Shown in pieces: positions 27,920 through 37,112 of a stretch of DNA of 64,000 nt; the first letter of the stretch is position 1; every line of letters starts with the position of its first letter. The notes below the pieces were generated by a model. The model was not told the origin of the DNA and made no database searches. It worked only from the letters and a program-made list of their open reading frames with translations. Made by a program: the position numbers and the translations under genes. Source of the stretch: Glycomyces terrestris. Its GTDB lineage: Bacteria; Actinomycetota; Actinomycetes; Mycobacteriales; Micromonosporaceae. Location: contig NZ_RSEB01000003.1 in assembly GCF_003933745.1 (NCBI RefSeq), positions 832,243 through 896,242 of the forward strand, written 5' to 3'.

Positions 27920-28900
27920 CTATTCCTCTCGTTCGGCGGCCTCCAGGTCGGCGGTGCCGATGTTCGTGAGGGCGGCCGGCGGGTAGCCGGCCTGGAGGGC
28001 GGCCCGGAGCAGTTGGGCGAGCCGGTAGTTCGGGCTCGCCCTCAGGGCCGTGTCGAAGGCTTCGAGCGCGAGGACGCCGTTGCCGAAGCGGTAGGCCGCG
28101 AAGCCCGCGACCGTGGCCGCCGGGGCCAGGAGGTCGTCGGCCATGTGGCGGGCCACCCAGAGCCACAGGTCGATCCGGTTCGCCTCGAACCGGCCGGTGC
28201 TGATGCGGCGCAGGGCGTAGTCGCGGATGTCCAAGTCGCCCAAGGCGAGTCCGATCGCGGCGATGTCGTCCGGGCCGGGGAGCGCGGTCGTGCCGAGCCA
28301 GTGGTCGATCGCGTGGAGGTCCTGGGACCGCTGGGCCGCCCAGTCGAGGTCGGCCTCGGCGGCGAGCACCGCCGCGACCGCCCGTTCGACCGCGGCGCGG
28401 CGGCCCGGCGGGGCCGGGGCGAGCTGGTCGGCGACCGCCGCGCGGTCGGCCGCGGCGTGGCAGCCCGCGACCGCGACTTCGCAGGAGGCCGGGGAGGACT
28501 CCGGGACCGGCAGGCCCTCGGCCGGGCAGCAGGGCTTGTCGCAGGTGAGGCTGAACCAGCGGCCCTCGAAAACGCGGAGCTTGTCGAGCGGCTTCACTCC
28601 GGCGTTGAAGAAGCGGGAGGCCGCGCGTTCGATCGACGCCTCGGCGACCTCCTGCTCGCCGTAGCCGATGACCACGCACTCGTCGCAGCCGTTGAGGCTG
28701 AGCTGCCCGGTGAGGTCCGGGAGGTGCTCGAGATGGTCGGCGGAGCCGGGGAGGTCGACCCGGAAGGTGCACTGGAGGCGGCGGTCGACGAGGCCGACCA
28801 CCACGAGGCTGTGCTCCGGATGGAAGCCCAGGAGCAGCGGGACGGTGGTGAGGAGGTCGTTGGGGCCGCTGATGCTGATTCTCGCCTGTGTCATGTTCAT
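27920..28900 (-). CDS. DUF4192-family protein
   Basis: A 326-residue protein of an actinobacterial family of unknown function. Recognisable parts: the start ISISGPNDLLTTVPLLLGFH with PEHSLVVVGL, the central CDECVVIGYGEQE, and the C-terminal helical GNGVLALEAFDTALRASPNYRL that resembles a TPR-like pair. Start either ATG 28900 or ATG 28894; neither has a strong ribosome site. A Cys cluster (CDKPCCPAEG) in the middle is worth noting. The AT-rich upstream region carries DnaA-like boxes. Confidence 0.85.
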   Translation of the reverse strand: MNMTQARISISGPNDLLTTVPLLLGFHPEHSLVVVGLVDRRLQCTFRVDLPGSADHLEHLPDLTGQLSLNGCDECVVIGYGEQEVAEASIERAASRFFNAGVKPLDKLRVFEGRWFSLTCDKPCCPAEGLPVPESSPASCEVAVAGCHAAADRAAVADQLAPAPPGRRAAVERAVAAVLAAEADLDWAAQRSQDLHAIDHWLGTTALPGPDDIAAIGLALGDLDIRDYALRRISTGRFEANRIDLWLWVARHMADDLLAPAATVAGFAAYRFGNGVLALEAFDTALRASPNYRLAQLLRAALQAGYPPAALTNIGTADLEAAEREE

Positions 28901-28951
28901 ACGTCAACTGTCCGTGAAGACGTCGATACAGGCAACAATTCTTTTTCGGGC

Positions 28952-28993
28952 TGTGGATAACTCAAATGTGAAGAAAATTGTGGATGTGGATGG
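28952..28993. promoter_or_regulatory. DnaA-like boxes in an AT-rich patch upstream of the DUF4192 gene
   Basis: TGTGGATAA (28952-28960) equals the TTATCCACA consensus on the minus strand. TGTGGATGT (28979-28987) and TGTGGATGG (28985-28993) are weaker and overlap. The surrounding 100 bp is much more AT-rich than the genome. Confidence 0.5.
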
Positions 28994-29029
28994 TTTGGTG
29001 GGTTGCGGAAACATGTGATAGCCGGACTT

Positions 29030-29055
29030 GGGGGCGGCGCCTTCGCGCCGCCCCC
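29030..29055 (-). terminator. Terminator hairpin after the small membrane protein gene
   Basis: An 11-bp stem (29030-29040 with 29045-29055) with loop CTTC, 16 bp beyond the stop of the minus-strand gene. Confidence 0.7.
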
Positions 29056-29071
29056 TTGCCGTCCGGTGTGG

Positions 29072-29473
29072 TCAGAGGTGCTTCACGCCCGCGGCCTCCA
29101 GGACCGTGAACAGCGCGACCAGTGCCGCGCCGCCCAGCAGGACGATGTAGCCCGCGACCGTCAGGTCCACGAGGCCCGTGAAAGGCAGGACCGCGAGGGC
29201 GATCGCGGCCAGGGCGTTGTTGACCACGACGGCGACGACCTGGCCGCGCACCAGGTCCGGGTGGCCGGCGACGAGCGCCAGGACGGCTGCGCAGCCGAGC
29301 AGGTACACGCCGAACGGCACCGCCCAGGCCGGGCCGAGGCCCAGGAGCGAGTCGACCAGGGCGAACCCGGCGGTCATGAGGAGGCCGAAGCCGGCGCAGG
29401 CGAGGGCGTCCTGGCGCAGGACCGAGCGCAGCCGGGTCCGGGCGGCGGTGGCGGTGGGGGCGGTCGTGCTCAT
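29072..29473 (-). CDS. Four-helix membrane protein of unknown function
   Basis: A 133-residue protein with a Thr/Ala/Arg-rich N-terminus and four hydrophobic helices (for example CAGFGLLMTAGFALVDSLLG and LTVAGYIVLLGGAALVALFT). No family is recognised. The ATG at 29473 has GGAGGAA 5 nt upstream. It is divergent from an MmyB-type regulator across 133 bp holding two palindromes, the classic layout of a regulator and its target gene. Confidence 0.65.
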   Translation of the reverse strand: MSTTAPTATAARTRLRSVLRQDALACAGFGLLMTAGFALVDSLLGLGPAWAVPFGVYLLGCAAVLALVAGHPDLVRGQVVAVVVNNALAAIALAVLPFTGLVDLTVAGYIVLLGGAALVALFTVLEAAGVKHL

Positions 29474-29532
29474 GGGTTCCTCCACAAGGGGGTCCGGCGG
29501 GACTCGGGTCGTCCCGGTTCGACGCCAATGCT

Positions 29533-29572
29533 GGACCCGGCGGGTCCGGCCCGCAATGACCTCTGAGGTCAT
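29533..29572. promoter_or_regulatory. Two adjacent palindromic operators in a divergent promoter
   Basis: GGACCCG-G-CGGGTCC (29533-29547) and ATGACCTC-T-GAGGTCAT (29556-29572) are both perfect palindromes with a 1-bp centre. The second ends 22 bp before the -10 box of the MmyB-type gene, placing it over the -35 region. They are likely sites for that regulator. Confidence 0.6.
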
Positions 29573-29606
29573 GGCCGGGCGCCGCGGGCGCGGCTACGGT
29601 TGCGCC

Positions 29607-30407
29607 GTGACCGTCCAGACCCTCCCCGCGTTCGGCGGGCTGCTGCGCCAGTGGCGCGAGCGCCGCCGCCTCAGCCAGTTCGACCTGTCGGTGCAGACCG
29701 GGGTGTCCGCGAGGCACCTCTCGCGCATCGAGACCGGCCGCGCCGAGCCCAGCCGCCAGATGGTGCTGCGCCTCGCCGAAGCGCTCGACGTGCCGCTGCG
29801 CGAACGGAACGCGCTCCTGGTCGCGGCCGGGTTCGCACCCGCGTGGGCCGAGACCGACTACTGGGACGAGCGGCTCGCGGTGGCGCGGGAGGCGGTCGGA
29901 TGGATCCTGGAGCACCACGACCCGCTGCCGGCGGTGGTGGTCGACCGGTTCGGGACCCTCCTCGACTTCAACGGCGGGGCCGGCCTCCTCATGGAGGACG
30001 TCGACCCGGAGCTGCTGAGCGGCCGCGTGAACCTCGCGCGGGTCGCGCTGCACCCGCGGGGGCTCGCGCCGCGGCTGCGGAACTTCGGGGAGGTGCGGCA
30101 GTACTTCCTCGACCGGCTGCGGGCGCAGCTCGCCGTCGACGACCACCCGGCGGTGGCCGGGCTCATCGAAGAAGTGCTCGGATACGAGCCGGTCGCGCCC
30201 GACGACGGCGGCTGGGACGGGACCTCGCCGAGCCCGATCGCGCTGCCGCTGCGGGTGCGCAGTCGGCACGGGGACCTGTCGATGTTCACCACGATCGCGA
30301 CGTTCGGCGCGCCGCGCGACGTGACCGTGTCCGAACTCGCCGTGGAGCTGTTCTTCCCGCTCGACAAGGCCACCAGGGCGGCCTTCGCCGCGGCCGCCGG
30401 GGCCTGA
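29607..30407 (+). CDS. XRE-type regulator with MmyB-like ligand-binding domain
   Basis: A 266-residue regulator. An HTH_3 domain covers about residues 10-65 ([20 protein letters not shown]). The MmyB-like PAS-type sensor follows at about 90-255, with [16 protein letters not shown] and the C-terminal [18 protein letters not shown]. In this family the sensor is thought to bind a fatty acid-like ligand, and targets are often divergent enzymes or transporters. The GTG at 29607 lies 6 nt after TACGGT (29595-29600): leaderless. It probably controls the divergent membrane gene. Confidence 0.92.
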   Translation: MTVQTLPAFGGLLRQWRERRRLSQFDLSVQTGVSARHLSRIETGRAEPSRQMVLRLAEALDVPLRERNALLVAAGFAPAWAETDYWDERLAVAREAVGWILEHHDPLPAVVVDRFGTLLDFNGGAGLLMEDVDPELLSGRVNLARVALHPRGLAPRLRNFGEVRQYFLDRLRAQLAVDDHPAVAGLIEEVLGYEPVAPDDGGWDGTSPSPIALPLRVRSRHGDLSMFTTIATFGAPRDVTVSELAVELFFPLDKATRAAFAAAAGA

Positions 30408-30570
30408 GCGACGGCCCCCGTCGGGGGTGGGACGGACCCCATCGGGGCCGCGGAGGCGGCGCGGCCGGGCCCGGAGGGAGGCTAGGCTAGAGGGTCTGGG
30501 GCGGGCCGTCCGCGGGGGCGCGCGGCCGGCGGCCACGAGGACAAAACCACAGGTCAAGCGGGAGCGAAGC

Positions 30571-33500
30571 GTGTCGAACCAGTACGTCCACCTGCACGTG
30601 CACAGCGAGTACTCGATGCTCGACGGGGCCGCGAAACTCAAACCCCTGTTCGCGGAGGCGGAGCGGCTCGGGCAGCCCGCGATCGCGCTCACCGACCACG
30701 GCAACATGTACGGCGGGTACGCGTTCTACCAGCAGGCGAAGAAGTCCGGGATCAAGCCGATCCTCGGCATCGAGGCGTACCTGGCCCCGCACGACCGGTT
30801 CCACAAGAAGCCCGTGTTCTGGGGCGAGCCGGGCCAGCGGCCCGACGACATCTCCGGCGGCGGCGCGTACACGCACATGACGATGCTCGCGAAGGACTCC
30901 GCGGGCCTGCGGAACCTGTTCCGCCTCTCCAGCCTCGCGTCGTTCGAGGGCTACTACTACAAACCGCGCATGGACCGGGAACTCATCGCGCAGCACGCGG
31001 CCGGGATCGTCGCCACCACCGGCTGCCCCTCCGGCGAGGTCCAGACCCGGCTGCGGCTCGGCCAGATCGACGAGGCGATGCAGGCCGCCGCCGACTACCG
31101 CGACATCTTCGGCGCCGAGAACTACTTCCTGGAGGTCATGGACCACGGGATCGGCATCGAGCAGCGCGTCAAGGACGAGCTGTACGACCTCGCGAAGCGC
31201 CTCAACCTGCCGCCGCTGGTCACGAACGACTCCCACATCGTCACCGCCGACCAGAAGGACACGCACGAGGCGCTCCTGTGCGTCCAGTCCGGCACCACCC
31301 TCGACGACCCGAAGCGGTTCAAGCTCGACGGCGACGGCTACTTCCTGCGCTCGGCCGACCAGATGTACGGGCTGCGCAGCGACGACCTGTGGCAGGAGGG
31401 CTGCGCGAACACGCTCCTCGTCGCCGACATGGTGTCGTCCTACGACGAGATCTTCGCCGTCCAGGACCGGATGCCGGTCATCCAGGTCCCCGAGGGCCAC
31501 GACCAGGGGACGTGGCTGCGCGAGCAGGTCGCGGTCGGCCTCAAGGAGCGGTTCCCGGGCCAGGACGTGCCCGCGGAGTACCTGGAGCGGGCCGAGCTCG
31601 AGCTGAACGTCATCATCAACGCCGGCTACCCCTCGTACTTCCTCGTCGTCGCCGACCTCATCGCGCACGCCCGCTCCATCGGGATCTACGTCGGCCCCGG
31701 CCGCGGCTCGGCCGCCGGCTCGCTCGTCGCGTACGCCATGAAGATCACGAACATCGACCCGATCGAGCACGGCCTCCTGTTCGAGCGGTTCCTCAACCCC
31801 GAGCGCGTCTCGATGCCCGACATCGACATCGACTTCGACGACCGCCGCCGCGGCGAGATGATCACCTACGCCACCGAGAAGTACGGCAAGGAGTTCGTCG
31901 CCCAGGTCATCACGTTCGGCACCATCAAGACCAAGGCCGCGATCAAGGACGCCGCGCGCATCCACCACGGCCAGCCCGGCTTCTCGATCGCCGAGCGCAT
32001 CACCAAGGCGCTCCCGCCGCCCGTCGCCGCCACCGACATCCCCCTCTCGGGGATCATGGACCCCGAGCACCCGCGGTACAAGGAGGCCGGCGAGGTCCGC
32101 AGCCTCATCGAGAACGACACCGAGGTCCGCACGATCTTCGACACGGCGCTCGGCCTGGAGGGCCTGATCCGCAATGCGGGCGTGCACGCCTGCGCGGTCA
32201 TCCTCTCCTCGCAGCCCCTCGTCGACTGCATCCCCATGTGGGCCAGGCCCGACGGGTCGATCATCACCGGGTGGGACTACCCGTCCTGCGAGGACATCGG
32301 CCTGCTCAAGATGGACTTCCTGGGCCTGCGGAACCTCACCGTCATCGGCGACGCCATCGAGGCCATCAAGATCAACCGGGGCATCGACCTCGACCTCGAC
32401 ACGCTCGCCACCGACGACGCCAAGACGTACGAGCTCCTCTCCCGCGGCGACAGCCTCGGCGTGTTCCAGCTCGACGGCGGCGCCATGCGCGAGCTCCTCA
32501 AGCGCATGCAGCCCACCGAGTTCAACGACATCATCGCCGTCAACGCCCTCTACCGGCCCGGCCCGATGGCCGCGAACTCGCACAACAACTACGCCGACCG
32601 CAAGAACAAGCGCCAGGACGTCGTCCCGCTCCACCCCGAGCTCGCCGACGCCCTCGAGGAGATCCTCGCCGAGACGTACGGCCTCATCGTCTACCAGGAG
32701 CAGATCATGCGCATCGCGCAGAAGCTCGCCGGGTTCACGATGGGCCAGGCGGACATGCTCCGCAAGGCCATGGGCAAGAAGAAGCTCGACGTCCTGGAGA
32801 AGCAGTTCGCGGCGTTCGAGGCCGGCATGCAGTCGAACGGGTTCTCCAAGGAGTCCATCAAGACCCTGTGGGACATCATGCTCCCCTTCGCCGGCTACGC
32901 GTTCAACAAGTCGCACGCCGCCGGGTACGCCCTCGTCGGGTACTGGACCGCGTACCTGAAGGCGAACTACCCCGCCGAGTACATGGCCGCGCTCCTCACC
33001 TCCGTCGGCGACTCCAAGGACAAGGCCGCCGTGTACCTCTCCGAGTGCCGCCGCATGGGCATCACCGTCATGCCCCCGGACGTCAACGAGTCCCGGCACA
33101 TGTTCCACCCGGTCGGCAAGGACATCAGGTACGGGCTCGGGGCCGTCCGCAACGTCGGCGCGAACGTCGTCGCCGGCATCATCGAGGCCCGCGAGGAGAA
33201 GGGCGCCTACGCCGACTTCAAGGACTTTCTCCAGAAGGTCCCCGCGGCCGTGTGCAACAAGCGGACCGTGGAGTCGCTCATCAAGGCCGGCGCGTTCGAC
33301 TCCCTCGGGCACGCCCGCCGCGGTCTCGCCGAAGTCCACGAGAAGGCCATCGACGCCATGGTCTCCATCAAGAAGGAGGAGGCCCGCGGCCAGTTCGACC
33401 TGTTCGGCGGCATGATGGCCGAGACCACCGACACGCTCGGCGTCGACCTCACCATCGCCGACGACGAATGGGACCGGCGCGACAAGCTCGCGTTCGAGCG

Positions 33501-34113
33501 CGAGATGCTCGGCCTGTACGTCTCCGACCACCCGCTCAACGGGTTCGAGCGGCTCCTGTCCTCCAACGCCGACCGGCCCATCGCGGCCCTCCACGGCGAG
33601 GACGTCCCCGACGGCGCGAACGTGCGCGTCGCCGGCATCCTCCAGAACGTCGCCAAGCGCGTCACCAAGCAGGGCAAGCTGTGGGCCTCGGCCACCCTGG
33701 AGGACCTCGCCGGCTCGATCGAGGTGCGGTTCTTCCCGAACACGTACGAGCTCGTCTCCGAATCGCTCGCCGACGACCTCGTCTGCTGCGTCAAGGGCAA
33801 GCTCGACCGCCGCGACGGCACCGCCCAGCTCATCGCCCAGGACCTCGCCGTCCTCGACACCTCGACCGGGCCCGAGTCGAACTCGGCGCCGATCACGCTC
33901 GCGCTCCGGGCCGCCTCGGTCAACCCCGCGCTCATCGAGAAGCTCTCCGACACGTTCAAGACCCACCGCGGCGAGGCCCAGGTGCGGGTCCAGCTCGCCA
34001 ACGGGCCCAAGACGACCCTGTACGCGCTCGGCGACGCCTGGCGGGTGCGGCCCTCGATCGAGCTCTCCGCCGACCTGAAGGCGCTCCTCGGCGCCGGCGC
34101 CCTCATCGGATAG
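30571..34113 (+). CDS. dnaE: DNA polymerase III alpha subunit
   Basis: A 1180-residue replicative polymerase of the DnaE1 type. The PHP domain starts [15 protein letters not shown] (about 1-270). The polymerase core has [14 protein letters not shown] near 375, the catalytic Asp pair in [13 protein letters not shown] (417-421), and [11 protein letters not shown]. Fingers, tandem HhH and an OB domain near 1000-1070 ([18 protein letters not shown]) follow. No separate proofreading exonuclease domain is fused; actinobacterial DnaE1 proofreads through the PHP domain. The GTG at 30571 has GGAG 6 nt upstream. It stands alone. Confidence 0.97.
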   Translation: MSNQYVHLHVHSEYSMLDGAAKLKPLFAEAERLGQPAIALTDHGNMYGGYAFYQQAKKSGIKPILGIEAYLAPHDRFHKKPVFWGEPGQRPDDISGGGAYTHMTMLAKDSAGLRNLFRLSSLASFEGYYYKPRMDRELIAQHAAGIVATTGCPSGEVQTRLRLGQIDEAMQAAADYRDIFGAENYFLEVMDHGIGIEQRVKDELYDLAKRLNLPPLVTNDSHIVTADQKDTHEALLCVQSGTTLDDPKRFKLDGDGYFLRSADQMYGLRSDDLWQEGCANTLLVADMVSSYDEIFAVQDRMPVIQVPEGHDQGTWLREQVAVGLKERFPGQDVPAEYLERAELELNVIINAGYPSYFLVVADLIAHARSIGIYVGPGRGSAAGSLVAYAMKITNIDPIEHGLLFERFLNPERVSMPDIDIDFDDRRRGEMITYATEKYGKEFVAQVITFGTIKTKAAIKDAARIHHGQPGFSIAERITKALPPPVAATDIPLSGIMDPEHPRYKEAGEVRSLIENDTEVRTIFDTALGLEGLIRNAGVHACAVILSSQPLVDCIPMWARPDGSIITGWDYPSCEDIGLLKMDFLGLRNLTVIGDAIEAIKINRGIDLDLDTLATDDAKTYELLSRGDSLGVFQLDGGAMRELLKRMQPTEFNDIIAVNALYRPGPMAANSHNNYADRKNKRQDVVPLHPELADALEEILAETYGLIVYQEQIMRIAQKLAGFTMGQADMLRKAMGKKKLDVLEKQFAAFEAGMQSNGFSKESIKTLWDIMLPFAGYAFNKSHAAGYALVGYWTAYLKANYPAEYMAALLTSVGDSKDKAAVYLSECRRMGITVMPPDVNESRHMFHPVGKDIRYGLGAVRNVGANVVAGIIEAREEKGAYADFKDFLQKVPAAVCNKRTVESLIKAGAFDSLGHARRGLAEVHEKAIDAMVSIKKEEARGQFDLFGGMMAETTDTLGVDLTIADDEWDRRDKLAFEREMLGLYVSDHPLNGFERLLSSNADRPIAALHGEDVPDGANVRVAGILQNVAKRVTKQGKLWASATLEDLAGSIEVRFFPNTYELVSESLADDLVCCVKGKLDRRDGTAQLIAQDLAVLDTSTGPESNSAPITLALRAASVNPALIEKLSDTFKTHRGEAQVRVQLANGPKTTLYALGDAWRVRPSIELSADLKALLGAGALIG

Positions 34114-34118
34114 CGGCG

Positions 34119-34151
34119 GGACCGGGCCGGGCCCCGCGGCCGGCCCGGTCC
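34119..34151. terminator. Bidirectional terminator between dnaE and the SDR gene
   Basis: A 12-bp stem (34119-34130 with 34140-34151) with a 9-nt loop, 5 bp after the dnaE stop and between convergent genes. Confidence 0.75.
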
Positions 34152-34173
34152 TGCCCCGCCGGTGCAGCGGCTG

Positions 34174-35031
34174 CTAGCGGTCGAAGTCCGTCGCCCGCGA
34201 CACGTGCTCCCACGCGTCGAGCTCCGCCTCCTGCTCCTTCAGCGACTCCCGGATCCGGTCGACCGCGGTCCCGCCGAGCGCGAGCCGCAGCGGGACCTCC
34301 TCGGCCGCGAGCGCCTCCAGGATCGCCGCGGCCGCCTTCGCCGGGTCGCCCGGCTGGTTCCCGTCCGACGCCGCGAACGACGCCCGGAACGGGCCCACCG
34401 TCTCCTCGTAGCCCGCGACCGGCGCCGACTCTGAGTGCACGCCCCCCGCGAAGCTCGTGCGGAACGCGCTCGGCTCGACGATGAGCACGTCGACGCCGTG
34501 CGGCCGCACCTCGGCCGCGAGCGCGACGCTCAAGCCCTCCAGGGCGAACTTCGTCGCCGAGTACGCGCCCACCCCGGGGAACGAGGTGCGCCCGCCCATG
34601 CTGGAGAGCTGCACGATCGCGCCCGAGCGGCGGGCCCGCATGTGCGGGAGGGCCGCCCGGACCAGGTTCGCGGGCCCGAACACGTGCAGGTCCATGAGGG
34701 AGCGGAGCTCGGCGTCGGTGGTCTCCTCGACCGCGCCGAGGTGGCCGCGGCCGGCGTTGTTCACCAGGACGTCGATGCGGCCGTACCAGAGGAGGGCCTC
34801 GGCGACGACCGCTTGGACGCGGTCCGGGTCGGTCACGTCCAGCTGGACCGGGACGACCCGGCCGGGGTGGGCCGCGGCGAGGTCGTCGAGGGCCTCGGGG
34901 CGGCGGGCGGTCGCCACGACCGTGTCGCCGGCGGCGACCGCGGCCTCGGTGATCGCGCGGCCGAAGCCGGCGCTGCTGCCGGTGACGAGCCAGACGCGGC
35001 CTGCGGCGGTGCGGGTGGGCTGGGTGCTCAT
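34174..35031 (-). CDS. Short-chain dehydrogenase/reductase
   Basis: A 285-residue classical SDR: cofactor loop TGSSAGFG, ARRPEAL suggesting NADP preference, structural NNAG, catalytic Ser in VQLSSMGG, and Tyr/Lys in GAYSATKFALEG. The ketone or alcohol substrate is unknown. The tail from about 230 is longer than minimal SDRs and resembles the branch often paired with a divergent regulator. GGAA lies before the ATG. It is divergent from a LysR gene over 101 bp and is that regulator's probable target. Confidence 0.93.
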   Translation of the reverse strand: MSTQPTRTAAGRVWLVTGSSAGFGRAITEAAVAAGDTVVATARRPEALDDLAAAHPGRVVPVQLDVTDPDRVQAVVAEALLWYGRIDVLVNNAGRGHLGAVEETTDAELRSLMDLHVFGPANLVRAALPHMRARRSGAIVQLSSMGGRTSFPGVGAYSATKFALEGLSVALAAEVRPHGVDVLIVEPSAFRTSFAGGVHSESAPVAGYEETVGPFRASFAASDGNQPGDPAKAAAAILEALAAEEVPLRLALGGTAVDRIRESLKEQEAELDAWEHVSRATDFDR

Positions 35032-35107
35032 GGGTTTCCTTCCGTCGGTGCTCCCTCATTTATCCCCTTGGGGCCCTTGGGCGTCCAATACCGGTCTTCG
35101 ACCGCCC

Positions 35108-35126
35108 CATAAACGCGGCTTATGAT
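35108..35126 (+). promoter_or_regulatory. LysR promoter with overlapping palindrome
   Basis: CATAA (35108-35112) and TTATG (35120-35124) form an inverted repeat with a 7-bp spacer, the size of a LysR T-N11-A box. It overlaps a TATGAT -10 element (35121-35126), with TCGACC 17 bp upstream as a -35. The start codon is 6 nt downstream, so the mRNA is leaderless and the site would allow autorepression. Confidence 0.6.
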
Positions 35127-35132
35127 CGCGGG

Positions 35133-35996
35133 ATGGAGCTGCGGCAGCTGCGGTACCTGGCGGCGATCGCCGAGCACCGCAACCTCGGTCGGGCGGCGCG
35201 GGCGCTGTACGTCAGCCAGCCCGCGCTCTCCTACGCGCTCAAGCGCCTCGAGACCGAACTCGGGGTGCGCCTGTTCGACCGCACGCCCGCCGGCGTCGAG
35301 CCGACCGCGGCCGGGGCGGACGTCCTGCGCGCCGCCGCTGAGGCCCTCGCCGCCGCCGACCGGGTGGCCGCGGCCGCGGAGCGCCACCGCGCCGGCGGCG
35401 TCCTCCGCGTCGGGTTCGAGGCCAGCGGCGCCGGGGAGCTCACCACCCGCGCCCGCGCCGAGTTCGCGCGCCTGCGGCCCGCGGTCCGGGTGGTGCCCAA
35501 GCGGTTCGACTGGGGCGGCGAGGCCGCGGCCCTGCGCGAGGGGGCCGTGGACGCCGCGTTCGTGTGGCTCCCGGCCGACCTCGACGGCTGCGAGTCCCTG
35601 CTCGTCCACACCGAGCCGCGCGTCGTCGGCATGCCCGCCGGGCACCGCCTCGCCGCGAAGGACCGCGTCACCCTCGCCGACACCGCCGCCGAGCCGCTCA
35701 TGTGGACGGACGCGGCGCCGCGCGCGTGGGTCGACTGGTGGGCCGTGAACCCCCGCCCCGACGGGTCCGAACCGGTGTGGGGGCCCAAGAACGACAACGT
35801 CGAGGAGATGCTCGACCAGGTCGCCGCCGGCGCCGCGGTGTGCTTCGCGCCCGCGTCCACGGCCGCCTACTACGCCCGGCCCGGCCTCGCGTGGGTGCCG
35901 CTCGCCGACGCCGAGCCCCTGCGCGTCGTCCTCGCCTGGCGGCCCGGGCACCCGCTCGCGGAGGACTTCGCGGCCGTCGTCCGCACCCTCCTGTGA
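35133..35996 (+). CDS. LysR-family transcriptional regulator
   Basis: A 287-residue LysR protein: N-terminal HTH MELRQLRYLAAIAEHRNLGR and VSQPALSYALKRLETELG, linker helix to about 90, then the two-lobed effector domain with GGVLRVGFEASGAGEL and DNVEEMLDQVAAGAAVCF. The effector is unknown. Divergent from the SDR gene, which it probably activates, and 84 bp upstream of a CMD-family gene it may also control. Confidence 0.94.
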   Translation: MELRQLRYLAAIAEHRNLGRAARALYVSQPALSYALKRLETELGVRLFDRTPAGVEPTAAGADVLRAAAEALAAADRVAAAAERHRAGGVLRVGFEASGAGELTTRARAEFARLRPAVRVVPKRFDWGGEAAALREGAVDAAFVWLPADLDGCESLLVHTEPRVVGMPAGHRLAAKDRVTLADTAAEPLMWTDAAPRAWVDWWAVNPRPDGSEPVWGPKNDNVEEMLDQVAAGAAVCFAPASTAAYYARPGLAWVPLADAEPLRVVLAWRPGHPLAEDFAAVVRTLL

Positions 35997-36080
35997 CGCG
36001 CATCGCAGGCACTGTGGTCACATCGGCGGCCCGGCGTCCGTCAGAGGGGTGCAAGCGAACCACACCGAAGGAGCACCGCC

Positions 36081-36551
36081 ATGGGCATCACGCCCCGCAT
36101 CGAGAACCCCGCCCAGTACCTGCCCGTCGTCAACGAGATCGCGGCCGCCGTCAACAAGGTGAACGCGGAGGGCGTCCTCCCCGGCACCCTCGTCAGCCTC
36201 GTCCTGCTGCGCGTCGGGCAGCTCCTCGGCAGCGCCTACTTCACCAGCCGCCAGCTGGAGGCCGCCGAGGACACCCCCGAACGGCTCGGCGCGGTCGCCA
36301 CCTGGCGCACCTCGCCGCTGTTCACCGACGCCGAGCGGGCGGCGCTCGCGCTGGCCGAGGCCGTGCACACGCCGAACCCGACCGGGGAGCGCGTCAGCGA
36401 CGAACTCGTCGACGAGGCCCGCAAGCACCTCTCCGAAAAGGAGATCGTCGTCCTCATCGGGGTGCTCGGGCAGATCGGGTTCTTCACCCCGCTGGCCCTC
36501 ATCGGCAGCCCGAAGGTCGGCGTCTCCTTCGCGGAGCAGTGGACCCGGTAG
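36081..36551 (+). CDS. Carboxymuconolactone decarboxylase/AhpD-family protein lacking the active-site cysteines
   Basis: A 156-residue all-helical protein with the outline of the CMD family (MGITPRIENPAQYLPVVNEI; LVLLRVGQLLGSAYFTSRQLE; TERAALALAEAVH-like DAERAALALAEAV). The family's peroxidase site is GCAYCxDMH; here that position reads GSAYFTSRQ, so both Cys and the His are gone. It has no Cys at all. Disulfide chemistry is therefore impossible; a binding or structural role is more likely. GAAGGAG precedes the ATG. Probably linked to the upstream LysR/SDR pair. Confidence 0.75.
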   Translation: MGITPRIENPAQYLPVVNEIAAAVNKVNAEGVLPGTLVSLVLLRVGQLLGSAYFTSRQLEAAEDTPERLGAVATWRTSPLFTDAERAALALAEAVHTPNPTGERVSDELVDEARKHLSEKEIVVLIGVLGQIGFFTPLALIGSPKVGVSFAEQWTR

Positions 36552-36573
36552 GCCCGAACTGAAGGGAGACCGG

Positions 36574-36600
36574 AAGGGCCCGCGCCTCGCGCGGGCCCTT
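36574..36600. terminator. Bidirectional terminator
   Basis: Perfect 11-bp stem (36574-36584 with 36590-36600), 5-nt loop, then TTCCCT, between the convergent CMD-family and DoxX-like genes. Confidence 0.8.
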
Positions 36601-36629
36601 TCCCTCTGCGCCCCTGTGTTGGTCGCGCC

Positions 36630-36977
36630 CTAGGCGAGGAGGCCGAGGGTGAGCGCGGCCGCGGCCGGGACCAGGTACATGAGCGGCGCGAACAGGGTCC
36701 CGTACGAGCGGGCGCGGAGCACGGTGGCGACCGCGCCGAGGAAGTACAGGACCAGGCCGATCCCGGCGGCGGTCCCGATCGCGGGGACGGCGAGGCCGGC
36801 GAGGAGGCCCGCGGCGCCGGCGGCCTTGGCGAGGCCGAGCGCGAACCACCAGCGCTCGGGGACGCCGTAGTGGCGCAGCGGGTCGACGACGTAGGGGGCC
36901 TCGGCCCAGATCGAGTACGCCGAGAACCCGGTCCAGAGGGCGGCGATGATCGTGACGGTGACGTAGGCGATGGTCAT
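36630..36977 (-). CDS. DoxX-like family membrane protein
   Basis: A 115-residue protein with four helices and the DoxX-like pattern: TGFSAYSIWAEAPYVVDPLRHYGVPERWW, quoted in part as LRHYGVPERWW, then GLAKAAGAAGLLAGL and a last helix ending the chain. The role of these proteins is unclear; some are linked to redox complexes. GGAG stands 7 nt before the ATG. A palindrome set at 37035-37061 lies upstream and suggests regulation by a dimeric repressor. Confidence 0.85.
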   Translation of the reverse strand: MTIAYVTVTIIAALWTGFSAYSIWAEAPYVVDPLRHYGVPERWWFALGLAKAAGAAGLLAGLAVPAIGTAAGIGLVLYFLGAVATVLRARSYGTLFAPLMYLVPAAAALTLGLLA

Positions 36978-37034
36978 GGGTCTGCTCCGGTTCTCTCGAG
37001 TGCTGTCGTCCGGGTGAACCGGCGGCCCCTCCCG

Positions 37035-37061
37035 ACGTGACCGATCGTGACCAGGGTCACG
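37035..37061. promoter_or_regulatory. Operator-like palindrome with third half-site upstream of the DoxX-like gene
   Basis: CGTGACC-AG-GGTCACG (37046-37061) is a perfect 7-bp inverted repeat. Another ACGTGACC half-site lies at 37035-37042, one helical turn away. It sits 58-84 bp upstream of the DoxX-like start codon. Confidence 0.55.
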
Positions 37062-37071
37062 TATGCATGGT

Positions 37072-37104
37072 GCGGGGCCCGGAGCGCTCGGCTCCGGGCC
37101 CCGC
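37072..37104 (-). terminator. Terminator hairpin after the esterase gene
   Basis: Perfect 14-bp stem (37072-37085 with 37091-37104), 5-nt loop, immediately past the esterase stop on the minus strand. Confidence 0.8.
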
Positions 37105-37112
37105 GCGGGCGG

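Noticed and set aside
30487..33966. A 1159-codon open frame antisense to dnaE
   Set aside because: Shadow of a highly conserved polymerase gene; Val/Glu/Asp-rich sequence without any recognisable domain.
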